Assembly (NCBI GenBank): GCA_047967505.1
Contig: CM106540.1
Reading direction: 5' to 3' (one strand)
Source of the DNA: Dipteris shenzhenensis
Lineage: Eukaryota > Polypodiophyta > Polypodiopsida > Gleicheniales
DNA: 64,000 nucleotides
The stretch's first letter is position 1, and each line of letters begins with the position of its first letter. Under the pieces are notes generated by a model. That model was given only the letters and a program-made list of their open reading frames with translations. It had not been told where the DNA came from and did not search any database. The position numbers were made by a program, and so were the translations under genes. Shown in pieces: positions 1 to 10,081 of this stretch.

Positions 1-894
1 TGACATTTTCAAAGGGCTTTTGCCTGGAAGCTTATGCAGTGTATGCCTTGAGGCAGTGTGGAGCCAGGGAGCCCACATTGGTCTTGTTTCCGCAGTGTAT
101 TCAGTAACATTTCTGCAGGTCACATTTTGTGTACGACACCTTTGAAAATCTCAGTTGAGCCACGCTTCGCCAGGGCACATCGAGTTTACTCGGTCCCTAA
201 TTGTCCATCGTTGACAGTGCTCAAAAGATTTTCTCTTCAGTGTTTGTACGTTGGGATCTGTGTTGTTATTGTGTACACAGGGCTGTTTATACATTGCATT
301 GTCAGGTGAAAGTGCCAGGAGAGCGCTGCATTTTGTATGCTACCTCAGTGTTGAGGTGTTTTTCACTTGGTACAGGTGTCAAATCAAGGGGCTTTTGCCT
401 AGATTTTGCTTTAGAGCACTTGGGTTACTGTTTTGAGACCTTCAGATGCCTTTTATCCCCTTGGCAGAAGGGTGATTGCTTGGGATTTGTCCCATTTTCT
501 GTTGCAGGTTTGTGACAGGCTGAAGAGTCTGGAGCTTCTTTTTCAGTGAACAAAACAGTGTATGACAAGTGCAATACCTCATCTGAGGTGGGAGAAGTGA
601 TCAGGACAGCAGTGTTTTGTGCTTCGTCAGCTGATGATGCACTGTTAAAGCACTTGTGGAACAGCTGCAGCATTCTGAAATTACTGTTTTATGCCTATTT
701 GAGCACGGTACAGTGTGTCAGAAAATACAGTAACTGGAGGGAAATATTTTCTGTTTTGCTGCAGATTTTTTGACAGTAAAAACAGCACTATTGTGAGTGC
801 TCCTGGCTCTTGATAGAGCAGGTTTTTCTGAGAAATCAGAATTTTATTCAGTCTTTTTTTACTTACAGGGAGTCAGGTACTTTCCTTATCTGAT
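1..894 (+). other. Copia-1 untranslated leader
   Basis: Non-coding leader between the unseen 5' LTR and gag. It aligns by eye with Copia-2 between 28140 and 27336 (on the opposite strand), for example the shared tracts near 150-260 and 500-780. Short ORFs in it are not conserved as protein. Confidence 0.75.
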
Positions 895-3800
895 ATGGCA
901 TCAGGGGGAAGTGAATCATCAATTCTGAACATAAAGAAGTTGGAAGGGGCACACAATTATGCATTATGGGCAGAACAGTGTTTGAATGTACTTCTGCTTA
1001 AGAAGATTTCTAAGCCCATAAGGGTGAAGGGTGTCAAGCCATCGGGGATGTCAGATGATGAGTGGGAGGAGCTAGATTTGTCCGCGAGGGCTGCTATCAT
1101 GCTTACTCTCAGTGATTCTCTTGTGTATAATGTTCAGGCTGAAAAGACCTCTTATGGCGTATGGCAGAGGCTAGCAGAGTTGTATGCCCAAAAGAGTTCA
1201 GCCAGTAAGGTGTACTGGTTGAAGAAGCTGGTTGATCTTCGCATGAAGGAAGGTACAGCTATGACCTCACACTTGAGTGAGTTCAATGCCATCTTTACAC
1301 AGCTGATTGCACAGGGGTTAAACCTTGATGAGGAGTTCAAGGCTACTTTCTTGTTGTGTATCCTCCCTGAGAGTTGGGACACTTTCAAGACCACCCTGTC
1401 TAATTCAAATGTCACTCTTATATATGCTGATGTAGAGAGCTCTCTCCTCATGGAGGAGATGAGCAGGAAGAATAATGCGGGCAGCAAGTCTTCAAATGCT
1501 TTGCAGGTACAGGAAAGAGGCAGGACTCAGCAGAAGGGGAGATCTGCTAGTAAGTCCAAATCCCGCAGTCAGTCCCGTGGCAAAAAGGATATTGAATGCT
1601 TTTATTGTGGCAAGAAGGGACATGTGAAGTCTAAGTGCTTCAAGTTTATACGGGATCAGAAAGCCAAGAAGGCTGAGGCAAAGGATGCAGGCAGTGGAAG
1701 CAAAGGCAAAGGCAAGGCCAAGGTAGATGACTTGGATGCAGTGAATGTTGCAGCAGAGGACAGTGACAGTGACAGACATGATGTTCTATGCTCTTCTGCT
1801 GTAATTACACATACTTTGGTTATTGATGGCCATGACATGCACACCTGGCTCTTGGATTCAGGTGCTTCTTTTCATGTTACTGCTCATAGGGAGTGGTTTA
1901 CTTCCTATACAGGTACTCATGGAGTTGTTCACCTTGGGAACAACTATGCATGTCAGATTGCAGGGATTGGCAGTATACAGATAGTATTCCCTGATGGACG
2001 CATGTTTATGCTTGATGGTGTTCGCCATGTGCCGCAAATCAAGAAAAATCTGATTAGCACTGGCTTGTTGGATGACAGTGGTTACCACACCACATTTGGG
2101 GATTCCAAATGGGTGATTACTGATGGCCAGGTTGTAGTGGCTGAGCGTTATAAGAGTGATACCTTGTACCCTCTTTATGTTTCCAGTGTAGGTAATCATG
2201 TTGTTGCCATAACCGAGCTGCCAAAGGTTTCATTGTGGCATAGCCGGTTGGGACACATGTCCGTTAAAGGAATGCAAGAACTGTCACGTTTGGGTTATCT
2301 GCCGTCTTTTTCATTTTCAGATTTGCCTACTTGTGATCATTGCATATTTGGCAAGCATTCTATGACTCCTCATAAGAGGAGAACTCCCCAAAATAGAGCA
2401 CCGCTTGATCTAGTGCACACTGATTTGTGTGAGATGCCACAGTTATCACTAGGGGGTGCAAAGTATTTCATTACTTTTATTGATGATGCCACACGCAAAG
2501 TGTGGGTCTATTTCTTGAAGCATAAGAGCGAGGCCTTAGATGCTTTCAAGAAGTTTGTCGCTCAGGTTGAGAATCGGACAGGTCGCAGGCTGAAATGCCT
2601 CAGATCCGATAATGGGGGTGAGTATGTGTCACATGCTTTTGTGCAGTTTTGCGAAGCTAAGGGCATTAAACAGGAACTCACAGCCGCTCATAATGCATCT
2701 CAAAATGGTGTAAGTGAGCGAATGAATCGAACTATTCAGGAGAAGGTTCGATGTATGTTGTCTTATGCTGCATTGCCCCATGGCTTTTGGGCAGAAGCCG
2801 TGCAAACAGCAGTTCACATAATCAACAGGTCGCCTAACAAGGCTTTGGAGTTGAAAGTGCCAGAAGAGGTGTGGTCTGGCAAGCCACCCTCATATAAGCA
2901 CTTGCGTGTGTTTGGCTGCGAGTGCTTTGCTCATATACGCAAAGAACTGCGCACCAAACTGGAGCCAAAGTCTTCCATAGGCATCTTTATGGGTTATGGT
3001 GACGAAGGTGAAATGGGGTACAAGTTATGGGATCCCGTTAAACGGAAGATTATACGCAGCAATGATGTCATCTTTAAAGAGGATAGTGTACACAAGGAAC
3101 CCGTGCAACCTGTGGAATACAGGAGGGTTATTTATGATGATGTCGGACAGCAAAGAATGCCCATTTATATGCAACAGCAGGCTGCTGCAGATAACCCTGT
3201 TCAAGAGGGTATACAGGCTGAAAATCAGCCAGATAATTTTGCCAATGATGCACCACTGGATATGCCAGCAAATGGGGCTGTAGAACAGCCAGATATGGTG
3301 GTACAGCCACCCGTCATGCATGACGAACAGGCTAGACAGCAGCCTAATCCGGAACATTTTGTTAGGAGGAGCACCCGTGTACAACGGCCTCCTGACAGGT
3401 TTGTTCCAGGAGCCAATAATGTGGCTGATTTTATTATGCTGACAGATTGTGGTGAGCCTTCCAGCTTCAAGGAAGCTATGGGAAGAACAGAGAAAAGGAA
3501 GTGGGAGAAAGCCATGCAATCTGAAATGGACTCCCTACTTCAAAATGATACATGGGACTTGGTGCAGCTACCTGCAGGCAGAAAGGTTTTGCCATGCAAG
3601 TGGGTTTACAAAGTCAAAGTGGATTCAAATGCTTTACCGAGGTATAAGGCCAGATTGGTTGCCAAGGGATTTAAGCAGGAGAAGGGCATTGACTTTGATG
3701 AGATCTTTTCCCCTGTAGTCAAGATGACTACTTTGAGAGCAGTGTTAGCTCTTGTTGCTCATGACGACATGGATTTATGTCAAATGGATGTGAAGACTGC

Positions 3801-5004
3801 TTTTCTTCACGGAGATCTCCATGATGAGATCTATATGAGTCAGCCAGAGGGATATGCTGTTAAAGGGAAAGAGCAGCTTGTGTGTAAGCTCAAGAGGAGC
3901 TTGTATGGACTCAAGCAGGCACCAAGAGAATGGTACAAGAAGTTTGATGCCTTCATGCAGTCCCAAGGGTATCATAGGTGTGAGACCGATCATTGCTTGT
4001 ACACCAAACGGGCAAAGGATGGCAGTTTGATGCTACTCATTCTATATGTGGATGACATGCTGATTGCCAGTAAATCTCAGCAGGAGATTAGTACTTTGAA
4101 GAAACAACTGCATAAGTCTTTTGACATGAAAGACTTGGGTGCTGCAAATCATATTCTTGGCATGCGGATTACTCGTGACAGGTCCAAGGGACTTTTGTTT
4201 CTGTCACAGAAAGAGTACATTGACAAAGTACTGCAGAGGTTTAAAATGGAGGGGGGGAAGTCTATTAGTACCCCGTTGCCTCCACATTTAAAACTCAGCA
4301 GTAAGGACAGCCCCAGATTAGATGATGATAAGGCTGAAATGGCCAAGGTTCCGTATGCATCTGCAGTTGGTTCTTTGATGTATGCCATGGTTGCCACTCG
4401 TCCGGATATTGCTTTTGCGGTGGGAGTCATCAGCAAGTATATGGCAAATCCAGGCAAGCGGCACTGGGAAGCAGTGAAAGGTGTCTTGAGGTATCTCAAG
4501 GGTACCAAAGACTTGTGCATATGCTATGGTAGGCAGGATGCATTGGTGCATGGTTTTACAGATTCAGACTATGCAGGGAATGCAGATAACCGGAAGTCTA
4601 CTACCGGTTATATTTTCACATTTGCAGGAGGTGCTATATCATGGGTGTCTCGGTTGCAGACATGCGTTGCACTGTCAACTACTGAAGCTGAATATGTTGC
4701 AGCCACTGAGGCTTGCAAGGAAGCAATATGGCTTACTCGGCTGGTGGGAGATTTGGGCATTACAGGAGATATGCCAGTTTTGCATTGTGATAGTCAGAGT
4801 GCTATCATGTTGGCAAAGAATCCGGTCTTTCATCAAAAGACCAAGCACATAGATGTGAAATACCATTTCATCAGGGAGGTACTGGAAGACAAGCGACTTG
4901 AGCTTGTGAAGGTGCATACTGATGATAATCCTGCAGATTTGCTCACTAAGAGCTTGCCTACAGAGTGGTTTGCACATTGCCGCCACATCATGGGATTAGG
5001 ATGA
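895..5004 (+). CDS. Copia-1 gag-pol polyprotein, intact
   Basis: A single 1369-codon reading frame carrying all Copia domains in order. Gag with zinc knuckle [14 protein letters not shown] (residues about 235-248); aspartic protease [11 protein letters not shown] (about 320); GAG-pre-integrase HSRLGHMS and CDHC (about 447-482); integrase core D (HTDLCEMP, about 508), D (RSDNGGEY, about 570) and E (GVSERMNR, about 605); reverse transcriptase KWVYKVKV (about 902) to YVDDMLIAS (about 1051); RNase [19 protein letters not shown] and [11 protein letters not shown] (about 1222-1265). No stop or frameshift, so it could encode an active element. The ATG at 895 is chosen because MASGGSESS also starts the homologous Copia-2 gag. 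Confidence 0.96.
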   Translation: MASGGSESSILNIKKLEGAHNYALWAEQCLNVLLLKKISKPIRVKGVKPSGMSDDEWEELDLSARAAIMLTLSDSLVYNVQAEKTSYGVWQRLAELYAQKSSASKVYWLKKLVDLRMKEGTAMTSHLSEFNAIFTQLIAQGLNLDEEFKATFLLCILPESWDTFKTTLSNSNVTLIYADVESSLLMEEMSRKNNAGSKSSNALQVQERGRTQQKGRSASKSKSRSQSRGKKDIECFYCGKKGHVKSKCFKFIRDQKAKKAEAKDAGSGSKGKGKAKVDDLDAVNVAAEDSDSDRHDVLCSSAVITHTLVIDGHDMHTWLLDSGASFHVTAHREWFTSYTGTHGVVHLGNNYACQIAGIGSIQIVFPDGRMFMLDGVRHVPQIKKNLISTGLLDDSGYHTTFGDSKWVITDGQVVVAERYKSDTLYPLYVSSVGNHVVAITELPKVSLWHSRLGHMSVKGMQELSRLGYLPSFSFSDLPTCDHCIFGKHSMTPHKRRTPQNRAPLDLVHTDLCEMPQLSLGGAKYFITFIDDATRKVWVYFLKHKSEALDAFKKFVAQVENRTGRRLKCLRSDNGGEYVSHAFVQFCEAKGIKQELTAAHNASQNGVSERMNRTIQEKVRCMLSYAALPHGFWAEAVQTAVHIINRSPNKALELKVPEEVWSGKPPSYKHLRVFGCECFAHIRKELRTKLEPKSSIGIFMGYGDEGEMGYKLWDPVKRKIIRSNDVIFKEDSVHKEPVQPVEYRRVIYDDVGQQRMPIYMQQQAAADNPVQEGIQAENQPDNFANDAPLDMPANGAVEQPDMVVQPPVMHDEQARQQPNPEHFVRRSTRVQRPPDRFVPGANNVADFIMLTDCGEPSSFKEAMGRTEKRKWEKAMQSEMDSLLQNDTWDLVQLPAGRKVLPCKWVYKVKVDSNALPRYKARLVAKGFKQEKGIDFDEIFSPVVKMTTLRAVLALVAHDDMDLCQMDVKTAFLHGDLHDEIYMSQPEGYAVKGKEQLVCKLKRSLYGLKQAPREWYKKFDAFMQSQGYHRCETDHCLYTKRAKDGSLMLLILYVDDMLIASKSQQEISTLKKQLHKSFDMKDLGAANHILGMRITRDRSKGLLFLSQKEYIDKVLQRFKMEGGKSISTPLPPHLKLSSKDSPRLDDDKAEMAKVPYASAVGSLMYAMVATRPDIAFAVGVISKYMANPGKRHWEAVKGVLRYLKGTKDLCICYGRQDALVHGFTDSDYAGNADNRKSTTGYIFTFAGGAISWVSRLQTCVALSTTEAEYVAATEACKEAIWLTRLVGDLGITGDMPVLHCDSQSAIMLAKNPVFHQKTKHIDVKYHFIREVLEDKRLELVKVHTDDNPADLLTKSLPTEWFAHCRHIMGLG

Positions 5005-5103
5005 GACCATTCTTATTTTATGGTCTTGTATACAGTAACTGTATATTGCTGTAATTTTTATTCTTTTCTCCCCTTTAGGCACATTGGCCTTTAGGTGGGA
5101 GGT

Positions 5104-5302
5104 TGTTGGGGTAAAGGCACATTGCCACCCCTTTATTAAAGATATGACACCTATGACTGTCTTAAGACAGTCATAGGGTGAAAAAAACCTAATCCTAATA
5201 AAACTTAAGAGTTTGTGGTGTGGCTCATCACTTCACACCCGCATCTTTAGTGTCACCCCTCTCTCTCTCACTCTCTTCTCGATTGTACTTCTCCCTCTTT
5301 CA
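5104..5302 (+). repeat. Copia-1 3' LTR
   Basis: Starts TGTTGGGGTAAAGG directly after the polypurine tract. It aligns with the Copia-2 LTR through the shared palindrome and the segment ending CTTCACACCCGCAT, then diverges in a CT-rich end. The 3' boundary (near TTTCA, 5302) is approximate because the terminal CA cannot be confirmed without the other LTR. Confidence 0.8.
5150..5177. repeat. 28-bp perfect palindrome in the Copia LTR
   Basis: Two 14-base arms (CCTATGACTGTCTT and its complement) meet at a CTTAAG centre with no spacer. The same 28 bp occurs in the right LTR of Copia-2 (28979-29006). In the left LTR of Copia-2 it has lost 11 bp, between two GAC repeats. Confidence 0.95.
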
Positions 5303-7007
5303 CTACCTACGATCTCCTGGAGCAGCTCCTTCGAGGGGCGATGTCCCACTTCAGCGATCTCTACCAGCCAAGCTCCAACGATTGCTGCTGCGACTAGCAA
5401 CGCCAAGGCTCATCGACTCCTACCATCTTAGCCACCTCCACGTGCGGCTCACCAACTCCAGCCTCAAGGCACCCCTGCAGCAGGGAAGCCCAAGCCTCCA
5501 TCCGCACCGACTATTAAGCCTACACAGAAGACTCAAAGGCCTCCTCCACCACAGCAGCTTCTACAACACCGACTCGCATGCAGCATGCCACCATCGACTG
5601 GCAACTCATGAGCAGCAACTCTAGTAAATTCTCCCGTCAACAAGGTCGCCTCCAACAGTAGCAATGAACGCCATCGTGGCCTGCAAAGCCTAAGCTCTGC
5701 CAGTCCACCGAGAAACACCATCTACTGCGACAAGGCTCCGTCTCCAACATAGCGCCCATCAACTCTCATTCTCGCCAACGCCATCTACAGCATGCTTACG
5801 CTCCAACGAGCAGCAACGAAGAATGGCGCAGCCCAAGCTCCTGTATGCACCAGCAACTCCATAGTCGTCTCCAACAAAAACGACGACGGAATCACTAGAT
5901 TCCATCGAAATCTTCGAAAGATTCCGTCGGCTCCCACGTGGAGTCTTGACCAACTGCCACGTCAACAAGCCCGCCTAGTGCCACATCATCCCTATCTATA
6001 TGCCAAGTGTCACACACTTATCCACTTGCCACGTCACCTTATCCATCTGCCACGTGTCACAAGCTATCCTCTTGCCACCTCAGCAGTCTCTAGTGCATGC
6101 CACGTGGCAACCTTATCTCTGAAGCTGCCACGTCATCAGTGCCACCTCAGTTGCCACGTCATCGCCAACTACCACGTCATCAGGGACACGTCATCAGTGC
6201 CACATCAGCACTGACCTCTGCAGGCACAACCCCTTGTCAAGCACACTGCATGTGCACACAGTTGCCACCTCAACACAGAGCTTCACTGGCACACCTCTTG
6301 CTAAGCACAGTGCCACATCATCACTGCATGTGACTCATAGTGACACATCATCTTCTGCATGGGAATGGAACTTGTGTGGGCATATGCCAATAAATTGCAG
6401 TCCTGATATAGTGGCTCTGCAAGAAATTTTTTCAGTCCACCATGCTCGCCAAATGCACAACCCGTTTTCGCAAGCAGGCGACACTTTAATTAAAAAAAGA
6501 AAAGTTCAAACAGTTTCAAGGCCAGCGCTAGAAATCCCTCCCTGCTCCGTCCTACCCTCCTAGTCGCTGCCGTTACCACCACCCCAGGCTCCACGTCCTT
6601 CACACACTCCCCCCGCCCAACCTCCCATAAATTAGCACAGACGTGGCATATAATTGCATTATGGTTACACATAGAGTAGAGTTATATCAGCTTGTCCAGT
6701 TCTTGTCTAATCCAATCAGATTGAAAAAAATTCTCCAATGCAACCCCCACAAAATGTCAATTGTAAAAATCACCAGTTGGAGGACACGAACGCCTGTTGC
6801 TAGCTCGTCTTGTCTGCTCAGTTCAATGCAGAAAGAGGCCTGGTGCTCAAACAGGGACTCCACCATAAAGGTGAGTGAAACTCAGCACCTTGGTTGGCAA
6901 GAATGAGGAGGGAAGAATTAAAGAGAACATGGACTTTAAGATACACTTGGAAGCAAGTTGACAAGAAGTCAGACCTTAAAGAGAGTTTGGAATGCACATT
7001 GCAAGAT
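5303..7007. other. Unassigned stretch, no supported gene
   Basis: Between Copia-1 and Ty3 element A. ORFs here are short and resemble no family I know. The part 5330-5930 is C-rich with repeated CAAC/CTCCA words; 5935-6355 is an ACGT-core array; 6480-7007 is plain AT-rich sequence, probably hslU intron 11. I searched it for HslU C-terminal motifs on the minus strand and found none. The array suggests an older element's leader. Confidence 0.5.
5935..6355. repeat. Dense TGCCACGTCA-like array
   Basis: About 17 copies of TGCCAC(G/A/C)TCA and variants in roughly 420 bp at irregular spacing of 15-35 bp. Several contain a full ACGT core, and two are CACGTG G-boxes. ACGT cores are bZIP-type binding sites in plants. 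The reverse-complement word TGACGTGGCA clusters again at 20187-20360. Confidence 0.85.
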
Positions 7008-7012
7008 TTGAA

Positions 7013-7470
7013 TCTCACGGTTAAATCATTCAACGGCCTAACTTTCTTCACAATCACAGGCCTAGGCATGTATTTTCCTCCCAGCCAACCTCGATGGTAG
7101 CAAGCACACAGAATCTCTCTTTCTTTTTACGTGAAGCTCCCGCTTGCCAAATTCCAACGAGCCCCAATTCCCTAGATGGATCTAGTATGCCACATGTCTA
7201 CAATCTAGGGTACCTCCTAAATACATCATTTACCCCTCTCTTGGGATATCATTAAAATCATTTGCCCCTTGGCAAATTTAATGCATTTAGACCCCTTAGC
7301 CTTAGATCTACCTAGTCTAGTGCCATATCACCCTCATCAAGGCCCTTGACTTTAATTCCTTTCTAATCATTTACGTAAAGCCCAAACAAATATAATACAA
7401 ACATTGATCCTTTAAAAGAAAATGTCGACCGACCCTTTCGAGGTCATGTTGCCTCAGCTTGAGCGTAACA
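7013..7470 (-). repeat. Ty3-A 3' LTR
   Basis: Runs TGTTACGCTC...CCGTGAGA on the minus strand. The inner flank is a purine tract GAAGAGGGAAGGAA (minus strand, 7484-7471), the plus-strand primer. The outer flank is TTGAA. Confidence 0.92.
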
Positions 7471-7530
7471 TTCCTTCCCTCTTCAGGCATCAGCATCCTC
7501 AATGATAAAGTCTGGGAACACTCTTCGTAA

Positions 7531-7869
7531 CTAGTATACAGATTCCCAAGTAGCTTCTGATAGAGATAAACCATGCCATGCAACCAACACCATGGGTATC
7601 TTCGGATTGCGTCCTTGCATTGTTTCTCGGTCCAAGATTCTTGTTGGTTTGTGTCTTGCATTATCCTCTATCTCCTGAAACAAAACAACACTCTCGATTA
7701 GTGAGTCACCTGTATGCAAAAATTTCTTTAAACGAGAAACATGAAACACTGGGTGCACCTTACAACCCTGTGGTAATTCTAATTTATAGGCTACCTTGCC
7801 TATCCTTTTTAGAATTAACCATGGCCCACAATATCGAGGTGATAACTTAGCATAATCTCCTGCAATCAA
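7531..7869 (-). pseudogene. Ty3-A integrase C-terminus with chromodomain-like end
   Basis: Reads DYAKLSPRYCGPWLILKRIG, VAYKLELPQG and VHPVFHVSRLKKFL, the conserved end of Ty3 integrase, then ILDRE and VLVAWHGLSLSEATWESVY, a chromodomain-like ending. It abuts RNase H remnants because the integrase core has been deleted. Confidence 0.88.
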
Positions 7870-7924
7870 AGACTTTGAGTGCGAAGAGGCAGAAAGCTTC
7901 TTGCTTTCAAAGGCTACTGGATGA

Positions 7925-8387
7925 GCCTTAGGCTAAAGGCTCTGGACAAACTCGTCCACCTTTTGAGTTTCTCTAATCTCGATCATTAGAGCACTCTCTA
8001 ATACCGTGAAACTCATATTATGCATAATGCGTGACAACGCATCAGCAACTTTATTATCCTTCCCTCTTCGGTACCGAATCGTCAAGTTAAACTCCTGCAT
8101 GAGTTCTGCCCCCCCTAGCTTGGCGGCCTCTCAAGTCAAGTTGTTTACAAAAATGTTTTAGAGTATCATGATCAACATCAACATAAAACTCTAACCCATA
8201 CAAATAATGTCTCCATGTTTTTAGAGCATGGACAACAACATACAACTCTAATTTATGAGTTGGCCAATTTCGTTGAGAGGGAGAAAGCTTCTTGCTTTCA
8301 AAGGCTACTAGTCTTTCCTCTTGGAGAAGAACTGCTCCTACCGCAATGCCACTTGCATCGGTTTCAAGGAAAAATGGTTTCTAGGGG
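7925..8387 (-). pseudogene. Ty3-A RNase H, frame broken
   Basis: The minus strand reads LVAFESKKLSPSQRNWPTHK and LELYVVVHALKTWRHYL, standard Ty3 RNase H words, then in shifted frame NLTIRYRRGKDNKVADALSR, the tether to integrase. It ends at FVQSL (about 7930), after which the integrase HHCC and DDE core are absent. Confidence 0.85.
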
Positions 8388-9298
8388 TCAACTATTTTTA
8401 ATACCCGGTCCTGAAACCACAGCTTGTTTTATGGTGTTAAAACTCTCCTGTTGATTCTGTCCCCATATACAAGGTACTTTATCTGAGGTCAGATCAGTCA
8501 ATGGCAATACTATTTCGAAATATTCTTTAATATGCCTTCGATAAAATTGGACAAATCCCAAGAATGATCGCAAAGCGGTCAAACTCTGAGGGATTGGCCA
8601 AGCCAGTATCGCAGCCACTTTCTTTGGATCCATTTCTATCCCCTCATGAGTAATAATGAATCCTAAATATTCAAGTCTTACCATACACAGTACAGTTTTC
8701 TTTTTATTTACATAAAGACTGGGCTTTCCTCAAAGTATTGAACACTATTCTTAAGTGTTCGTAATGCTCAGTAATGCTTTTACTGAATACCAGAATATCG
8801 TCAATAAAATGTACTATAAACTTCCCGATATACGGACATAGTAAATCGTTCATAAACATGAGGAATGTAGCTAGGGCATTGGTAAGTCCAAACGGCATTA
8901 CCAAAAACTCATAATGTCCAAACCTACTTCTAAAATCATCGATCCGAGCCATCGGATACCTGTGCTTAATAATGATATTATTCAATGCTCTGTAATCTAT
9001 ACAGAGGATCTATACAGAGGCGAAACGTATCATCTTTCTTCTTCTTTAATATCACTGGCAAAGCAAAAGGTGAGAAACTGGGTTGAATCTGCTCCAGCTT
9101 GAGGTATTCTTCCAGTTGTCTTCGTACCTCTGCTTCTTTTGTAAAACTTAATCTATAGGGAGGCCTATTTACAGCATCTGCCCCTTGGATTAGTTCAATC
9201 TTATGCTGAACATTCCGCTCTGGAGGTAACCCATAAGGTAACTCATCCCTAAAATAATCAGAGAACTCCTCTGCTATTTCATCAGCCAGCTTGGCCAT
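8388..9298 (-). pseudogene. Ty3-A reverse transcriptase
   Basis: Two overlapping frames carry RT blocks: PYRLSFTKEAEVRRQLEEYL and FALPVILKKKKD (9298-8978), then [23 protein letters not shown], and the catalytic FIDDILVFS (8985-8704), then LGFIITHEGIEMDPKKV and SFLGFVQFYRRHI (8684-8388). The catalytic motif is FIDD rather than the more usual YIDD/YLDD. Frameshifts separate the segments. Confidence 0.9.
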
Positions 9299-10075
9299 CT
9301 CTCCATTTGGGGAACATTAGTGCTAGCCGAAGGACCATCAATCGGCTCTACCGATGCTATACAAAGAAACAAAAACTCTTCTTGAGCTTTTCGAATTTTC
9401 ATTACGGAAACCAACGGTCCTTGAGGTATATCTTTTTCACCTCGTAAGACATATAGCACATCATTCATCTTGAATTGATAAATGTGCTTTTTCCAATCTA
9501 TGGCTGGATTCTTCCTAGAATGCCAAGCCTTACCCAAGGCTATGTCTACATGAGCAAGCTTTGTCATTTCAAAATCAAGCTTCTCAACATAGTCCTGAAT
9601 TCGAAGTTCCAACTCGGTAACCCTTTGGTCCCATACTTCAGTTGAACTTCCATTTGCGATTCTGACTGTATATGCATAATCAGATGGGCTAGTCTTTAAT
9701 TTCAGCCTCTTTACAAGCTTGGAGTTAATTACATTGTGCGTTGACGTTGAGTCAAACAACACAATGACATCATGATTGGCTACTTGCCCTTTCATCTTAA
9801 TTAACTCCGTATCGTTAAAGGTTATATATCCCGTTGCTGCGGGCTTTGACACGACATTATCAGGTGCACTAGTTACTAGCTTAGCAACAGACACACATAA
9901 CAAAACAGGTATTGACCTTTGAGAAGATCCCGCTAGTTGAATCTGCATCTGTTCTTCTCTCGCACTTCCCTCCATTTCCACGTTGCATTCTGAGATCACC
10001 ATCTCAGCCATCCGACATCCTTGTTTTGTGGACAATCTTTCCATTCATGAGGCTGAAGGCATCCAAAACACAAGC
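9274..10075 (-). pseudogene. Ty3-A gag zinc knuckle and protease
   Basis: Directly beyond the LINE the minus strand reads a C-x2-C-x3-H-x4-C knuckle (CFGCLQPHEWKDC, 10066-10028), then a protease-like domain. The usual active-site D-(S/T)-G is FDSTSTHNVIN here (about 9755), so the glycine is replaced by Ser. The frame runs to MERWPSWLMK and passes into the RT frame at 9298. Confidence 0.82.
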
Positions 10076-10081
10076 CTTCTC

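Larger units (their letters stand above)
1..5302 (+). mobile_element. Copia-1: Ty1/Copia retrotransposon, 5' end outside window
   Basis: It consists of a 5' leader (1-894), one intact gag-pol ORF (895-5004), a short spacer with a purine-rich TAGGTGGGAGGT tract (5092-5103), and a 3' LTR starting TGTTGGGG at 5104. The leader, ORF and LTR are the same family as Copia-2 at 22936-29052. By comparison with that copy, the 5' LTR should lie roughly 600 bp left of the window. The element probably occupies intron 11 of hslU in the antisense orientation. Confidence 0.93.

Noticed and set aside
3025-3519. Antisense 164-codon ORF in Copia-1
   Set aside because: Shadow of the pol frame; the same shadow occurs in Copia-2 because the coding strand is conserved.
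5220-5624. 134-codon ORF after the Copia-1 LTR
   Set aside because: It begins inside the LTR and reads C-rich repeated sequence without recognisable domains.
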